DNA from: CAYVTV01 sp964526475
Lineage (GTDB): Bacteria; Bacteroidota; Bacteroidia; Bacteroidales; GCA-2748055
Direction: 5' to 3'
NCBI GenBank assembly: GCA_964526475.1
Contig: CAZGKF010000087.1
Location: forward strand, 1 to 6,827
Length of the DNA stretch: 6,827 nt
Shown: one piece after another, positions 1 through 6,057 of the stretch
Layout of the letters: the number at the start of each line of letters is the position of its first letter
Numbering within the stretch: the stretch's first letter is position 1
Made by a program: the position numbers and the translations under genes
The notes under the pieces: model-generated
Told to the model about the DNA's origin: nothing
Databases searched by the model: none
The model's input: only the letters and a program-made list of their open reading frames with translations

Positions 1-14
1 GTGTTTCGTATTTA

Positions 15-22
15 TAATTTTG
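15..22 (+). promoter_or_regulatory. Possible -7 promoter element upstream of pnuC
   Basis: TAATTTTG matches the Bacteroidota sigma-A -7 consensus TAnnTTTG. The partner -33 TTG would lie 17-23 bases upstream, outside the window, so only half of the promoter can be seen. It would leave a leader of roughly 70 bases before pnuC. The leader holds no TPP-riboswitch-like CTGAGA or ACCTGA motif. The region is T-rich, so a chance match is possible. Confidence 0.25.
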
Positions 23-99
23 TTATTGTTTATTATTTGTTTTTTGGAATTTTTGTCAAATAATACAAGAATATTAGATGTAAGGTACTAATGTAAGAA

Positions 100-690
100 A
101 TGTTAATGTATTGGTTAACACAAAATTATATTGAAGTTCTGGGAGCTGTAACAGGTCTTGTTTATTTATATTTTTCTATACAAAGGATTATTTGGCTTTG
201 GCCACTCGGCATAGTAACATCAGCATTCTATGTGTTTATCTTTTTTGAATCAAAGTTCTATGCAGATATGAGCCTGCAGGTGTATTATTTTGTTATAAGT
301 TTTTATGGATGGTACAACTGGTTATATGGTAAGGGTAAAAACGGGGAAGTTAACATCAGATACACCGGTTTTAAACTACTGATCCTTTATTCTTTGCTTA
401 CCATATTAATTACCTTTATTCTGGCCTATGTGCTTATGGAATTCACAGATTCTCCTTTACCGGTATGGGATGCATTCACAACAGCAGGAAGTATCATGGC
501 TACATGGATGCTCGCGAATAAAATGCTTGAAAATTGGTTATTCTGGGTTGTTATTGATATTATCTCAATGGGTTTGTATATTTATAAAGGACTTTTTCCA
601 ACAGCATTTCTGTTCTTTGTGTATTCCTTTATGGCTATAATAGGGTATATTAGTTGGAGAAATACTATTATTTCAAAATCAGAACCATGA
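100..690 (+). CDS. pnuC: PnuC family nicotinamide riboside transporter
   Basis: Inner-membrane facilitator that imports nicotinamide riboside for NAD synthesis. The 196-residue protein has the family length and about seven hydrophobic segments (near residues 8-26, 29-49, 57-76, 91-113, 121-140, 146-161 and 163-185). Family signatures visible are KFYADMSLQ (52-60), YGWYNW (69-74), the ENWLFWVVID segment (144-153) and YKGLFPTAFLF (162-172). A second in-frame ATG lies two codons later; I keep the first, which follows an A-rich TAAGAA leader. The stop overlaps the start of the next gene as ATGA, so the two are translationally coupled. That partner is a ribosylnicotinamide kinase, which argues for nicotinamide riboside as cargo. 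Some Bacteroidota PnuC homologues (PnuT) carry thiamine, but no thiamine gene or TPP riboswitch is visible here. Confidence 0.95.
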   Translation: MLMYWLTQNYIEVLGAVTGLVYLYFSIQRIIWLWPLGIVTSAFYVFIFFESKFYADMSLQVYYFVISFYGWYNWLYGKGKNGEVNIRYTGFKLLILYSLLTILITFILAYVLMEFTDSPLPVWDAFTTAGSIMATWMLANKMLENWLFWVVIDIISMGLYIYKGLFPTAFLFFVYSFMAIIGYISWRNTIISKSEP

Positions 691-1202
691 GAAGAGTGGT
701 AATTAGCGGACCCGAATCAACAGGTAAAACAGAAATGGCGATTTATCTTTCATCTTGTTACAGAGGAATATACGTTCCTGAGTATGCAAGAGATTATATT
801 AGCAGGCTTTCACGTCCATACAACTATGATGACCTGGTTAAAATTTCACTTAAACAGGCAGAGCAATATGATGAGATCGGAAAAGGGGAGGAGGGGTACA
901 TCTTTTTTGATACATGGTTAGTTGTCACAAAGGTATGGTTTGTTGAAGTTTTTAATCGCTATCCAGACTGGTTGGACGAAAAACTTTATTTTTCCGTGAT
1001 TGATCTTTATCTCCTTTGTTTCCCCGATATTCCCTGGGTTCCGGATCCTCTTCGTGAAAATGGAGGAGAAAAGAGAATATTTCTTTTTAATGCATATGAA
1101 AAGGAAATAAGAAATATTGGCACTCCTTACCGGATAATAAAAGGTAATGCACAGGAGCGTAATGATAATGCAGTAAGTTATATAAACGATTATTTCAGAT
1201 AA
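687..1202 (+). CDS. NadR-like ribosylnicotinamide kinase (AAA_28-type ATPase)
   Basis: Predicted cytoplasmic kinase that phosphorylates nicotinamide riboside to NMN, trapping what PnuC imports. From the ATG at 687 the product is 171 residues. It shows a Walker A P-loop GPESTGKT (8-15), VPEYARDYI (30-38), the acidic FFDTW motif (73-77) and PDIPWVPDPLRENG (113-126), all typical of the C-terminal kinase half of NadR. The N-terminal NMN adenylyltransferase and DNA-binding regions of full-length NadR are absent, so this is a stand-alone kinase and neither a bifunctional enzyme nor a repressor. An ATG at 654 would add 11 residues, but the 687 start puts the P-loop at the usual distance from the N-terminus and overlaps the pnuC stop as ATGA. 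The rlmL-like gene follows after 2 bp. Confidence 0.88.
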   Translation: MRRVVISGPESTGKTEMAIYLSSCYRGIYVPEYARDYISRLSRPYNYDDLVKISLKQAEQYDEIGKGEEGYIFFDTWLVVTKVWFVEVFNRYPDWLDEKLYFSVIDLYLLCFPDIPWVPDPLRENGGEKRIFLFNAYEKEIRNIGTPYRIIKGNAQERNDNAVSYINDYFR

Positions 1203-1204
1203 GT

Positions 1205-2365
1205 ATGGGGAAGTTGAGTTTTATTGCAACTACACTTTTTGGTTTAGAGGATGTGCTTGCCGCAGAATTAGTAAGTCTTGGAGCAGAAGAAATCAGGAAA
1301 CTTAACAGGGCTGTTGAATTTAAAGGTAGTCTTGCAATGATGTACAAAGCCAACTTATATCTCCGTACAGCCCTTCGTATCTTAATGCATCTTCAATCTT
1401 TCAGGGTTAAAGATGAAAATCACTTATACAAAGAGATACTTAAAATACAATGGTCTGATTATTTTGATCCCGCTAAAAGCTTTGCAGTAACTCCGGTAAT
1501 AAATTCCAATAATTTCAGGCATAGTAGATATATCGCTCAAAAGGTTAAAGATGGCATTGCTGATCATTTCAGAAAAGCAAGCGGTATTCGTCCTTCAGTT
1601 GATCTCTTAAATCCTTCTGTTCTGGTAAATATTCATATTGATAATGATCTGGTTAATGTAAGTCTTGATAGTTCCGGAGATCCTTTATTTAAAAGAGGGT
1701 ACCGCTATGAAAGCCATCAGGCTTCCCTAAATGAGGTACTTGCCGCAGGAATGATAAAGATAACAGGATGGGAGGGGAAATCCGATTTCTATGATCCTAT
1801 GTGCGGATCCGGAACAATTGCTATTGAGGCAACTATGATTGCTGCAGGCATTTATCCCGGGGCCTTCAGAAAATTGTACTCTTTTTTCAACTGGAAATTT
1901 TTCGACAGGAAGTTATTTGAAGCTATAAAGAATAGTATGCCGGAGCCGTTACCTTTGGTCGCTAATATCTATGCATCCGATATATCTGATGACTCCATCG
2001 GGAAAACGAAGACAAATATTCAAAATGCCGGTATTCAGAAATATATAAAGATATTTAAAACAGATTTTCGCCTTTTATTGCCTGAAAGGAATGAGGGTAT
2101 TGTCATTACAAATCCTCCTTATGGCCAAAGACTAAAGTTAAGTGAAATCTGCGAACTCTATAGGGAATTTGGAAATGTGCTGAAGCATAAATTCGAAAAT
2201 TATGATGCATGGATTATTTCAGCTAATATTGAAGCTCTGAAATATATCGGCCTCAAACCAGACAGGAAAATTTGGCTTGTCAATGGAAATTTAAAATGTA
2301 GATTTAGCAGATATAGATTATATAAAGGCAGTAAAAAGAAAGTTCAAATAAAAAATCATTATTGA
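1205..2365 (+). CDS. rlmL: THUMP-domain class I SAM RNA methyltransferase, RlmL N-terminal type
   Basis: Predicted 23S rRNA guanine-N2 methyltransferase, matching the first half of E. coli RlmL (m2G2445). The 386-residue protein has an N-terminal ferredoxin-like/THUMP RNA-binding region (about 1-155, opening with FIATTLFGLEDVLAAEL), a linker with LFKRGYR (161-167) and HQASLNEVLAAGMI (171-184), then a Rossmann methyltransferase domain. SAM-binding motif I is DPMCGSGTIAIEA (197-209), the acidic motif II lies at YASDIS (256-261), and the catalytic motif IV NPPY is at 303-306, as in N2-guanine methyltransferases. It ends with the usual FSRYRLYKG and a basic tail. The RlmK half of the E. coli fusion is absent, as in many non-enteric bacteria. 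It starts 2 bp after the kinase stop. Its biochemistry is unrelated to pyridine salvage, so the link is probably transcriptional only. Confidence 0.9.
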   Translation: MGKLSFIATTLFGLEDVLAAELVSLGAEEIRKLNRAVEFKGSLAMMYKANLYLRTALRILMHLQSFRVKDENHLYKEILKIQWSDYFDPAKSFAVTPVINSNNFRHSRYIAQKVKDGIADHFRKASGIRPSVDLLNPSVLVNIHIDNDLVNVSLDSSGDPLFKRGYRYESHQASLNEVLAAGMIKITGWEGKSDFYDPMCGSGTIAIEATMIAAGIYPGAFRKLYSFFNWKFFDRKLFEAIKNSMPEPLPLVANIYASDISDDSIGKTKTNIQNAGIQKYIKIFKTDFRLLLPERNEGIVITNPPYGQRLKLSEICELYREFGNVLKHKFENYDAWIISANIEALKYIGLKPDRKIWLVNGNLKCRFSRYRLYKGSKKKVQIKNHY

Positions 2366-2454
2366 TGCAACCCCTGATGATAAATATTAGTCATGAGAAA
2401 TATATCATTAATTGAATTATAATGGTTATTTGGAGAAGTAATTAATAGTTTGAC

Positions 2455-2485
2455 AAAAAAAACAGATCATTTTTGATTTTTTTTT
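2455..2485 (+). terminator. AT-rich hairpin with T-run after the pnuC-kinase-rlmL operon
   Basis: An eight-A tract (2455-2462), a CAG spacer, ATCA (2466-2469), a TTTT loop, TGAT (2474-2477) and an eight-T tract (2478-2485) can fold into a hairpin with an A/T stem flanked by a U-run. It lies about 90 bp past the rlmL stop and before the next promoter. The stem has almost no GC, so its strength as a terminator is doubtful. The A-tract would make it look similar from the other strand. Confidence 0.35.
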
Positions 2486-2557
2486 ATTTATAGCTTATTT
2501 TGCAATATATTTATGTGTTTTAATTCAATAGTATTTTTTTATTTTTTTTTCAGTTGT

Positions 2558-2576
2558 AACTTCTTTTTGTGAAGTT
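2558..2576. repeat. Short inverted repeat over the -33 box of the siaB promoter
   Basis: AACTTC (2558-2563) and GAAGTT (2571-2576) are perfect 6-bp inverted repeats separated by TTTTTGT. The spacer contains the TTG that serves as the -33 element of the predicted siaB promoter. The arrangement could be a small operator, but a 6-bp repeat can arise by chance in such AT-rich DNA. Confidence 0.35.
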
Positions 2577-2595
2577 GGTTTTTTTTCTAAATTTG
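2567..2595 (+). promoter_or_regulatory. Bacteroidota-type promoter for siaB-siaC
   Basis: TTG (2567-2569), an 18-base spacer and TAAATTTG (2588-2595) match the Bacteroidota sigma-A consensus TTG-N17-23-TAnnTTTG. Transcription would start near 2600, giving a leader of about 50 bases. The 286-bp gap before siaB, the hairpin upstream and this promoter together suggest that siaB-siaC is transcribed apart from the pnuC operon. Confidence 0.6.
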
Positions 2596-2651
2596 TTCAT
2601 CAAAGTTTTTTTACATATTTTCATTAACCTTTATCGAAAAAAAAAGCTTCA

Positions 2652-3206
2652 ATGAGCTTTGATATTAACGAGTATTATTCAAAATTAAATAGCGGAGACG
2701 TAGTTCTTGCTTACAAAGGGAGCATAACAAGTGATCTTATTAGTAATATTCTTGAACTTGTTGAAGCTAAATTAGAAGATCTTAATGAAGGATCTAAAAT
2801 TCGCAGGAAAGTATATAATGTTCTTGTCGAAAGCTTGCAGAATCTGTTTCATCATGTTGAAGACCTTCCGGATGATCTTAAGAATAAATTTGATTCTAAA
2901 AGATTTGGTGTGATAGTTATTACCAGGATCAGAGAAGGTGTATTTAAAATATCTACCGGCAACTTCATTAATTCTGGTAAAATAAAGTTACTTAAAGATA
3001 AAATTGATAAAATTAATTCTTTATCTATGGATGAATTAAAGGATATGTACAAATTCATTCTTAATCATCAGAAACTCTCTGCCAAAGGTGGCGGAGGATT
3101 AGGTTTGGTTGATATTGCCAGAAAGACTGGCAGCAAGCTTGATTATAATTTCGAGAATTATAATAATGAGTTTTATTTTTTTAATCTGGATGTTACGCTA
3201 TCATAA
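2652..3206 (+). CDS. siaB: SiaB family protein kinase (GHKL-like ATPase fold)
   Basis: Predicted cytoplasmic partner-switching kinase that phosphorylates a SiaC-type protein on a threonine. The 184-residue product resembles the SiaB/DUF6272 family. It has an N-box-like helix VLVESLQNLFHH (57-68) with E60 and N64 spaced E-x3-N as in GHKL ATPases, a FKISTGNFI strand-turn (98-106), and a glycine-rich lid GGGGLGLVDIARKTG (146-160). There are no membrane segments, sensor domain or phospho-accepting histidine, so it is not a two-component kinase. The start follows an A-run (TCGAAAAAAAAAGC) without a Shine-Dalgarno, as is usual in Bacteroidota. siaC follows after 30 bp on the same strand. In Pseudomonas the module also has a PP2C phosphatase (SiaA) and a diguanylate cyclase (SiaD); neither is in this window. 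Confidence 0.85.
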   Translation: MSFDINEYYSKLNSGDVVLAYKGSITSDLISNILELVEAKLEDLNEGSKIRRKVYNVLVESLQNLFHHVEDLPDDLKNKFDSKRFGVIVITRIREGVFKISTGNFINSGKIKLLKDKIDKINSLSMDELKDMYKFILNHQKLSAKGGGGLGLVDIARKTGSKLDYNFENYNNEFYFFNLDVTLS

Positions 3207-3236
3207 TATTTAAATTAATATAACCGAGAAATAAAC

Positions 3237-3617
3237 ATGGAACCGATTTCAATTGAAGGAACTGCAAAAACCCCAACTGTGAAATTTGATTCGCAGTCAG
3301 GCGTTATGGAAATAAAAGGAAGATCAATTCCTGAAAACTCCATAGAATTTTATAAACCATTGGTAGATTGGTTGGATGAATATGCCAAAAGCCCAAAAGA
3401 TCTTACTCAGGTGAATATACAACTGGAGTACTTTAATACGAGTTCATCAAAATGTATTCTTGATGTGTTCAAAAAACTCGAAAATATTCATAAGGGCAAA
3501 AGTGAAGTAATCATAAACTGGTACTATGAAGAAGATGATGAGGACATGCTTGAGGCTGGTGAAGATTACGAATCTATTATAAGAGTCCCGTTTAAAATGA
3601 TTGAAATAGTAGAGTAG
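3237..3617 (+). CDS. siaC: SiaC family regulatory phosphoprotein (DUF1987)
   Basis: Predicted phospho-switch protein and likely substrate of the SiaB-type kinase just upstream. The 126-residue product has the DUF1987 pattern: an N-terminal strand pair TPTVKFDSQSGVMEIKGRS (12-30), SIPENSIEFYKPLVDWLDEY (30-49), the switch segment LEYFNTSSSKCILDVFKKLE (63-82), and an acidic stretch WYYEEDDEDMLEAGEDY (95-111). Thr68 lies in FNTSSSK, at the same residue number that I recall for the phosphothreonine of Pseudomonas aeruginosa SiaC. In that system unphosphorylated SiaC binds and activates a diguanylate cyclase; the target here is unknown. The fold resembles STAS/anti-sigma antagonists. It probably shares the siaB promoter. 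Two inverted repeats follow the stop. Confidence 0.9.
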   Translation: MEPISIEGTAKTPTVKFDSQSGVMEIKGRSIPENSIEFYKPLVDWLDEYAKSPKDLTQVNIQLEYFNTSSSKCILDVFKKLENIHKGKSEVIINWYYEEDDEDMLEAGEDYESIIRVPFKMIEIVE

Positions 3618-3658
3618 CTTTTCTTGTAAAAAATCCATTATATTTTTTAATGTTTTTG

Positions 3659-3673
3659 TCCGGTAAAACCGGA
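3659..3673 (+). terminator. Possible terminator hairpin downstream of siaC
   Basis: TCCGGT (3659-3664), an AAA loop and ACCGGA (3668-3673) form a perfect 6-bp GC-containing stem 42 bp past the siaC stop. The T-run lies about 12 bases further on (from 3686), not immediately behind the stem, which weakens the call as an intrinsic terminator. The right arm overlaps the longer inverted repeat that starts at 3672, so the two folds would compete at their edge. Confidence 0.35.
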
Positions 3674-3713
3674 ATTTAATTGATGTTTTTTTATTTTGTT
3701 GATAATTAAATTC
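3672..3713. repeat. 10-bp perfect inverted repeat downstream of siaC
   Basis: GAATTTAATT (3672-3681) and AATTAAATTC (3704-3713) are exact reverse complements around a 22-base T-rich loop. It could act as a weak termination or mRNA-end structure for siaB-siaC. Its AT-only core makes stability low, and no copy is seen elsewhere in the window. Confidence 0.45.
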
Positions 3714-3816
3714 AATATTTCTGTTCTAAGAAAGTTGTCAAAAACTATTTACCTGATGAAACTTCCCTGCTTACGTGATGGGGGTGGGATTTCCAAAAAC
3801 CGTAAGCTGGAAGAAG

Positions 3817-4059
3817 TTAATCTTCCGTGACATCTCTTCCTGGGGTCCACGCCCATTCAAGATTCTTTGGTGACAAGTTCGGGTTCTGCAAAAGGAAAGC
3901 AAATAATCTCCCATTTGGCTTGAAATATTCCTGCACCTCCTTGGAAACAGAAATGTTGATTTGCATACCATGGGAATTATCTTGTCCAAATCCTCCATCG
4001 GCAAAACCCGTGAACAAAATGCTAATGATAATAAGCTTAGTTTTTATAAGGTATATTGT
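3817..4059 (-). pseudogene. Remnant of a secreted protein (N-terminal fragment, start codon lost)
   Basis: An open minus-strand frame of about 80 codons reads like the beginning of an exported protein. It has a basic residue pair and a hydrophobic run, YLIKTKLIIISILFTGFADG, then a Gln-rich cleavage-like site, then a beta-rich stretch with MQINISVSKEVQEYF and NGRLFAFLLQNPN. No ATG lies in the right place: an ATA (4054-4056) sits where a start would be expected and the frame closes upstream at TAA (4060-4062). It ends at TAA (3817-3819), far too short for such a protein, and the codons beyond it also run to a stop without a recognisable domain. The GRLFxFL...NPN pattern recalls N-terminal beta domains of secreted esterase-like proteins, but this is a weak impression. 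A TTG at 4015-4017 could start a 66-residue peptide, but would cut off the signal-like region. Confidence 0.4.
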
Positions 4060-4076
4060 TTAAATGAATGGTAACG

Positions 4077-4196
4077 TACAGCGGTAACCGCAGTTGCCGG
4101 CATTCGGAGACGGAAACTATCAACCTTTAATATGGCAGATTAAATGCTCCGGCCTCCAAAATCTCAAATCAACAGGCAATTACGGTTACCGCTGTA
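4077..4196. mobile_element. MITE-like element, TA-flanked, with 22-bp imperfect terminal inverted repeats
   Basis: The left end TACAGCGGTAACCG (4077-4090) is the exact reverse complement of the right end CGGTTACCGCTGTA (4183-4196). The match continues inward to 21 of 24 positions (4077-4100 against 4173-4196). If the outer TA is a duplicated target, the element is the 116 bp from 4079 to 4194, with ends starting CAGCGG. TA duplication and CAG-type ends are features of IS630/Tc1-mariner transposons, so this looks like a non-autonomous derivative. It has no coding capacity. A second pair, CGGAG (4105-4109) and CTCCG (4147-4151), lies inside, so a transcript could form a long hairpin. It sits between the eroded fragment and the lipoprotein gene. 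Confidence 0.55.
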
Positions 4197-4251
4197 TGGC
4201 GGTAGTTAATTCCTTTTTTTATATGGTATCGCTTGATGGAAATTATTCCCT

Positions 4252-4806
4252 CTATTTCATTGTGATGTTTCCTTTCCAGTGATGGTGTGAATTAGGATCT
4301 TCCGAGCTGTTATAATCATCTGTTTTACCTTCTCCTGTTGCTCCGGCATATTTACCTGTCCCACCAAGTATCTCAAAATCATCTTTCCAGTATTCAGTAA
4401 CAAAAGAGGGATGCTCATCCAATTTACCTCCAATTACCCTGCCTTCGCATGAAATAAAAAGAGTATCGTTGCTTTTATCAAACATATAACTGGAATGGCC
4501 ACCATAATATCCCTGCTCATTGCCGCAAAAATCGAAATGAACATCAACATCACCCATGATGTTCGAAGTGCCTTTACAATCGACTATAATACGATAAGGC
4601 AGAGAATCAATACATTTTGAGGGTTGAATCGTGTCAGGGCCAAAATATGTGTAATTTCCAATAAATTCAGCTTCAAATGCTTTTGTAGCCATTTCAGTTT
4701 TATCATCAGTATTTTTTGATTCTGAAGAAGGGTTTTTGCAGGAATAAAAGTTCAATGCCAGAAATAATATCAAACTAAAACTTGTAATGATTGTTTGTGT
4801 TTTCAT
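4252..4806 (-). CDS. Hypothetical lipoprotein with GGTGKYAGATG motif
   Basis: A 184-residue exported protein. Residues 1-22 form a signal peptide (basic KTQ start, then a hydrophobic SLILFLALNF core) ending at C23 in the relaxed Bacteroidota-style lipobox NFYSC. A Ser/Lys/Asp-rich linker follows (24-40). The mature domain is acidic and beta-rich. It carries four more cysteines (C65, C77, C94, C120), which could form two disulfides in the periplasm, and a GGTGKYAGATGEG loop (148-160). That loop type recurs in small beta-barrel proteins of the allene-oxide-cyclase/dirigent-like kind, but I cannot assign a function. The gene appears monocistronic: the next minus-strand sequence upstream is a remnant 229 bp away. 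The MITE-like element lies 55 bp past its stop and could form the 3' end of its mRNA. Confidence 0.8.
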   Translation of the reverse strand: MKTQTIITSFSLILFLALNFYSCKNPSSESKNTDDKTEMATKAFEAEFIGNYTYFGPDTIQPSKCIDSLPYRIIVDCKGTSNIMGDVDVHFDFCGNEQGYYGGHSSYMFDKSNDTLFISCEGRVIGGKLDEHPSFVTEYWKDDFEILGGTGKYAGATGEGKTDDYNSSEDPNSHHHWKGNITMK

Positions 4807-5035
4807 AATTTGTTTTAGATAATGAATAATAAACGCTTAAAATTTTTATTATAAAATTCCGAATTCGCTTGTTGCAGGAACAAACAACTATGTTGCAATG
4901 GTTTATAAATATGTCCACTGAGGTAAACAAAATAAAAAGGAGTGTTTAAAACAGAATGATCTGCTTTACTTGTGATAACGGATATGCTAACTGCCTGTTT
5001 TCTGCCGCCACCCTACACGTGGAAATTAGAGAAGA
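4807..5035. other. Intergenic region upstream of the lipoprotein gene
   Basis: No gene is evident. A direct repeat TGTTGCA occurs at 4870-4876 and 4891-4897, 21 bp apart (two helical turns), with an interleaved TTGTT/AACAA inverted repeat (4869-4883). An 8-bp palindrome CGAATTCG lies at 4860-4867. These could be regulator sites for the minus-strand lipoprotein. I found no exact TAnnTTTG on the minus strand, so its promoter is not identified. Confidence 0.3.
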
Positions 5036-6057
5036 TCAGTCAATTTCAATACTCAGAGCATATTGTACAGATTCATCAAAACTCATGGACCTGCCTTCTT
5101 GCTCGGTTTTGCTTGTTAGCTCCTCTCCGAGAATTTTTCTGGCTCCCACAATGTGTTTCTGGATCAATTCCTGCCAGAATACCTGTGGGACCTCTTCCGG
5201 TATCCAATATCCAGATAGCGATGCAGTCTTATTTACGGTGGCATTAAGCCGCAGAGCTTTAGCGAGACGCCCCTGTCCGGATACCGACATGGCAAGTCCT
5301 GTCATTTCCATGCATGAATAGCTTCTGTCGCCATATTTAAGTGTTGCTTTGAGGCTCAAACTGTATTCCTGTTCTGCTTCATAGTATTTGCCTTCCATCA
5401 ATTCACAATCTCCCAGCATGTGATGTGAGATCATTATTAAATACAGGTTATCAAGTTCTTCAGCCATTTTTAATGCTTTTTTGACCAAAGGACGGGCTTC
5501 CTGAGTTTTTTTTGAAGCTACCAGGCCATAGACAACCATTATCATGCATTGGAGTTCAACGTGCGGCTCATTGAGTCCCACAGCCAGATCATATGCTTCT
5601 CTGGCGTATTTCATACCGGTTTCATCATCTCCCATCCCGTGAGTCAAATCTGCCAGAGTTGTAATTGTCAATGCTTCTTCTTTCTTATTTTTTAACTCTC
5701 GCCAAAAAGAAATCCCATGTTTTAATAGAACCGAAGCTTTCTGAAAATCAGCAGTTGTGAATAGCAATGATCCGTAACCGGTATTCAATCTGGCTTGTGT
5801 TTCCTTATCTAAAGGTTTTAGAGCATTAACTCTTTCGAGGATTTCAACTGCCATTGAATAATTACTAATTATTCTCCAAAACCAGGAAAGATTAGCGGCA
5901 AGTCTTGAGAACATTACTGGTTCATTCTTTTCAGCCCAACCCGGTCATTGCTGATATTTGTATCTAATATTTCGTTGAGTTGCCTGGTAAACCAGTTGTT
6001 CCGGGAATTTTGGCCTGGCATATGAGCTGTTTTAATTGTATGTCGTTTTTCTTTCTC
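5036..6057 (-). pseudogene. C-terminal TPR remnant of a large ATPase/regulator, 5'-truncated and frameshifted
   Basis: The minus-strand frame from 5944 to 5036 encodes a helical repeat protein: several TPR-like units (KALKMAEELDNLYLIMISHH, EGKYYEAEQEYSLSLKATLKYGD), then the ending GRSMSFDESVQYALSIE. This matches the usual C-terminus of large signal-transduction ATPases (LuxR/AfsR-like or cyclase-linked NTPase-TPR proteins). An ATG at 5914 could start a 292-residue protein, but homology-like sequence runs further upstream in the same frame (GWAEKNEPV). It then continues in another frame from 6057 to 5917 (PGQNSRNNWFTRQLNEIL). Together they recall the family pattern of a WL-rich segment, DNLRAAL and EWA before the first TPR. 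The frames meet near 5940 with a shift. Everything N-terminal, including the ATPase domain, is missing, and the remnant stops within 8 bp of the VOC gene stop. Confidence 0.65.

Larger units (their letters stand above)
3618..4251. other. 634-bp stretch without an intact gene
   Basis: This stretch holds, in order, a hairpin and a longer AT-rich inverted repeat behind siaC, about 100 bp in which I recognise nothing, a broken secreted-protein fragment on the minus strand, and a MITE-like element, each listed separately. The last 55 bp before the lipoprotein stop contain a run of T and a weak GGAA/TTCC repeat, with no convincing minus-strand terminator. The plus-strand open frames at 3827-4063 and 4094-4282 show no family features and overlap the remnant and the MITE-like element. 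Confidence 0.6.

Noticed and set aside
1..99. TPP or NAD riboswitch ahead of pnuC
   Set aside because: The leader is short and AT-rich, lacks the TPP CTGAGA/ACCTGA motifs and shows no stable paired structure.
654..686. Upstream ATG start for the kinase gene
   Set aside because: It would add MEKYYYFKIRT inside the pnuC end. The ATG at 687 gives an ATGA overlap and a P-loop at the normal N-terminal position.
4070..4204. Integron attC site
   Set aside because: The inverted repeat is symmetrical and near-perfect, and I find no RYYYAAC and GTTRRRY core pair at the ends. No integrase or cassette array is present.
4094..4282. Plus-strand 62-codon open frame
   Set aside because: It runs through the MITE-like element into the end of the lipoprotein gene and has no protein-like features.
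4956..5321. Plus-strand open frames at 4956-5321 and 4972-5247
   Set aside because: They lie antisense to the TPR remnant, whose minus-strand frame shows clear helical-repeat sequence. The plus-strand products are cysteine- and serine-rich without any recognisable pattern.
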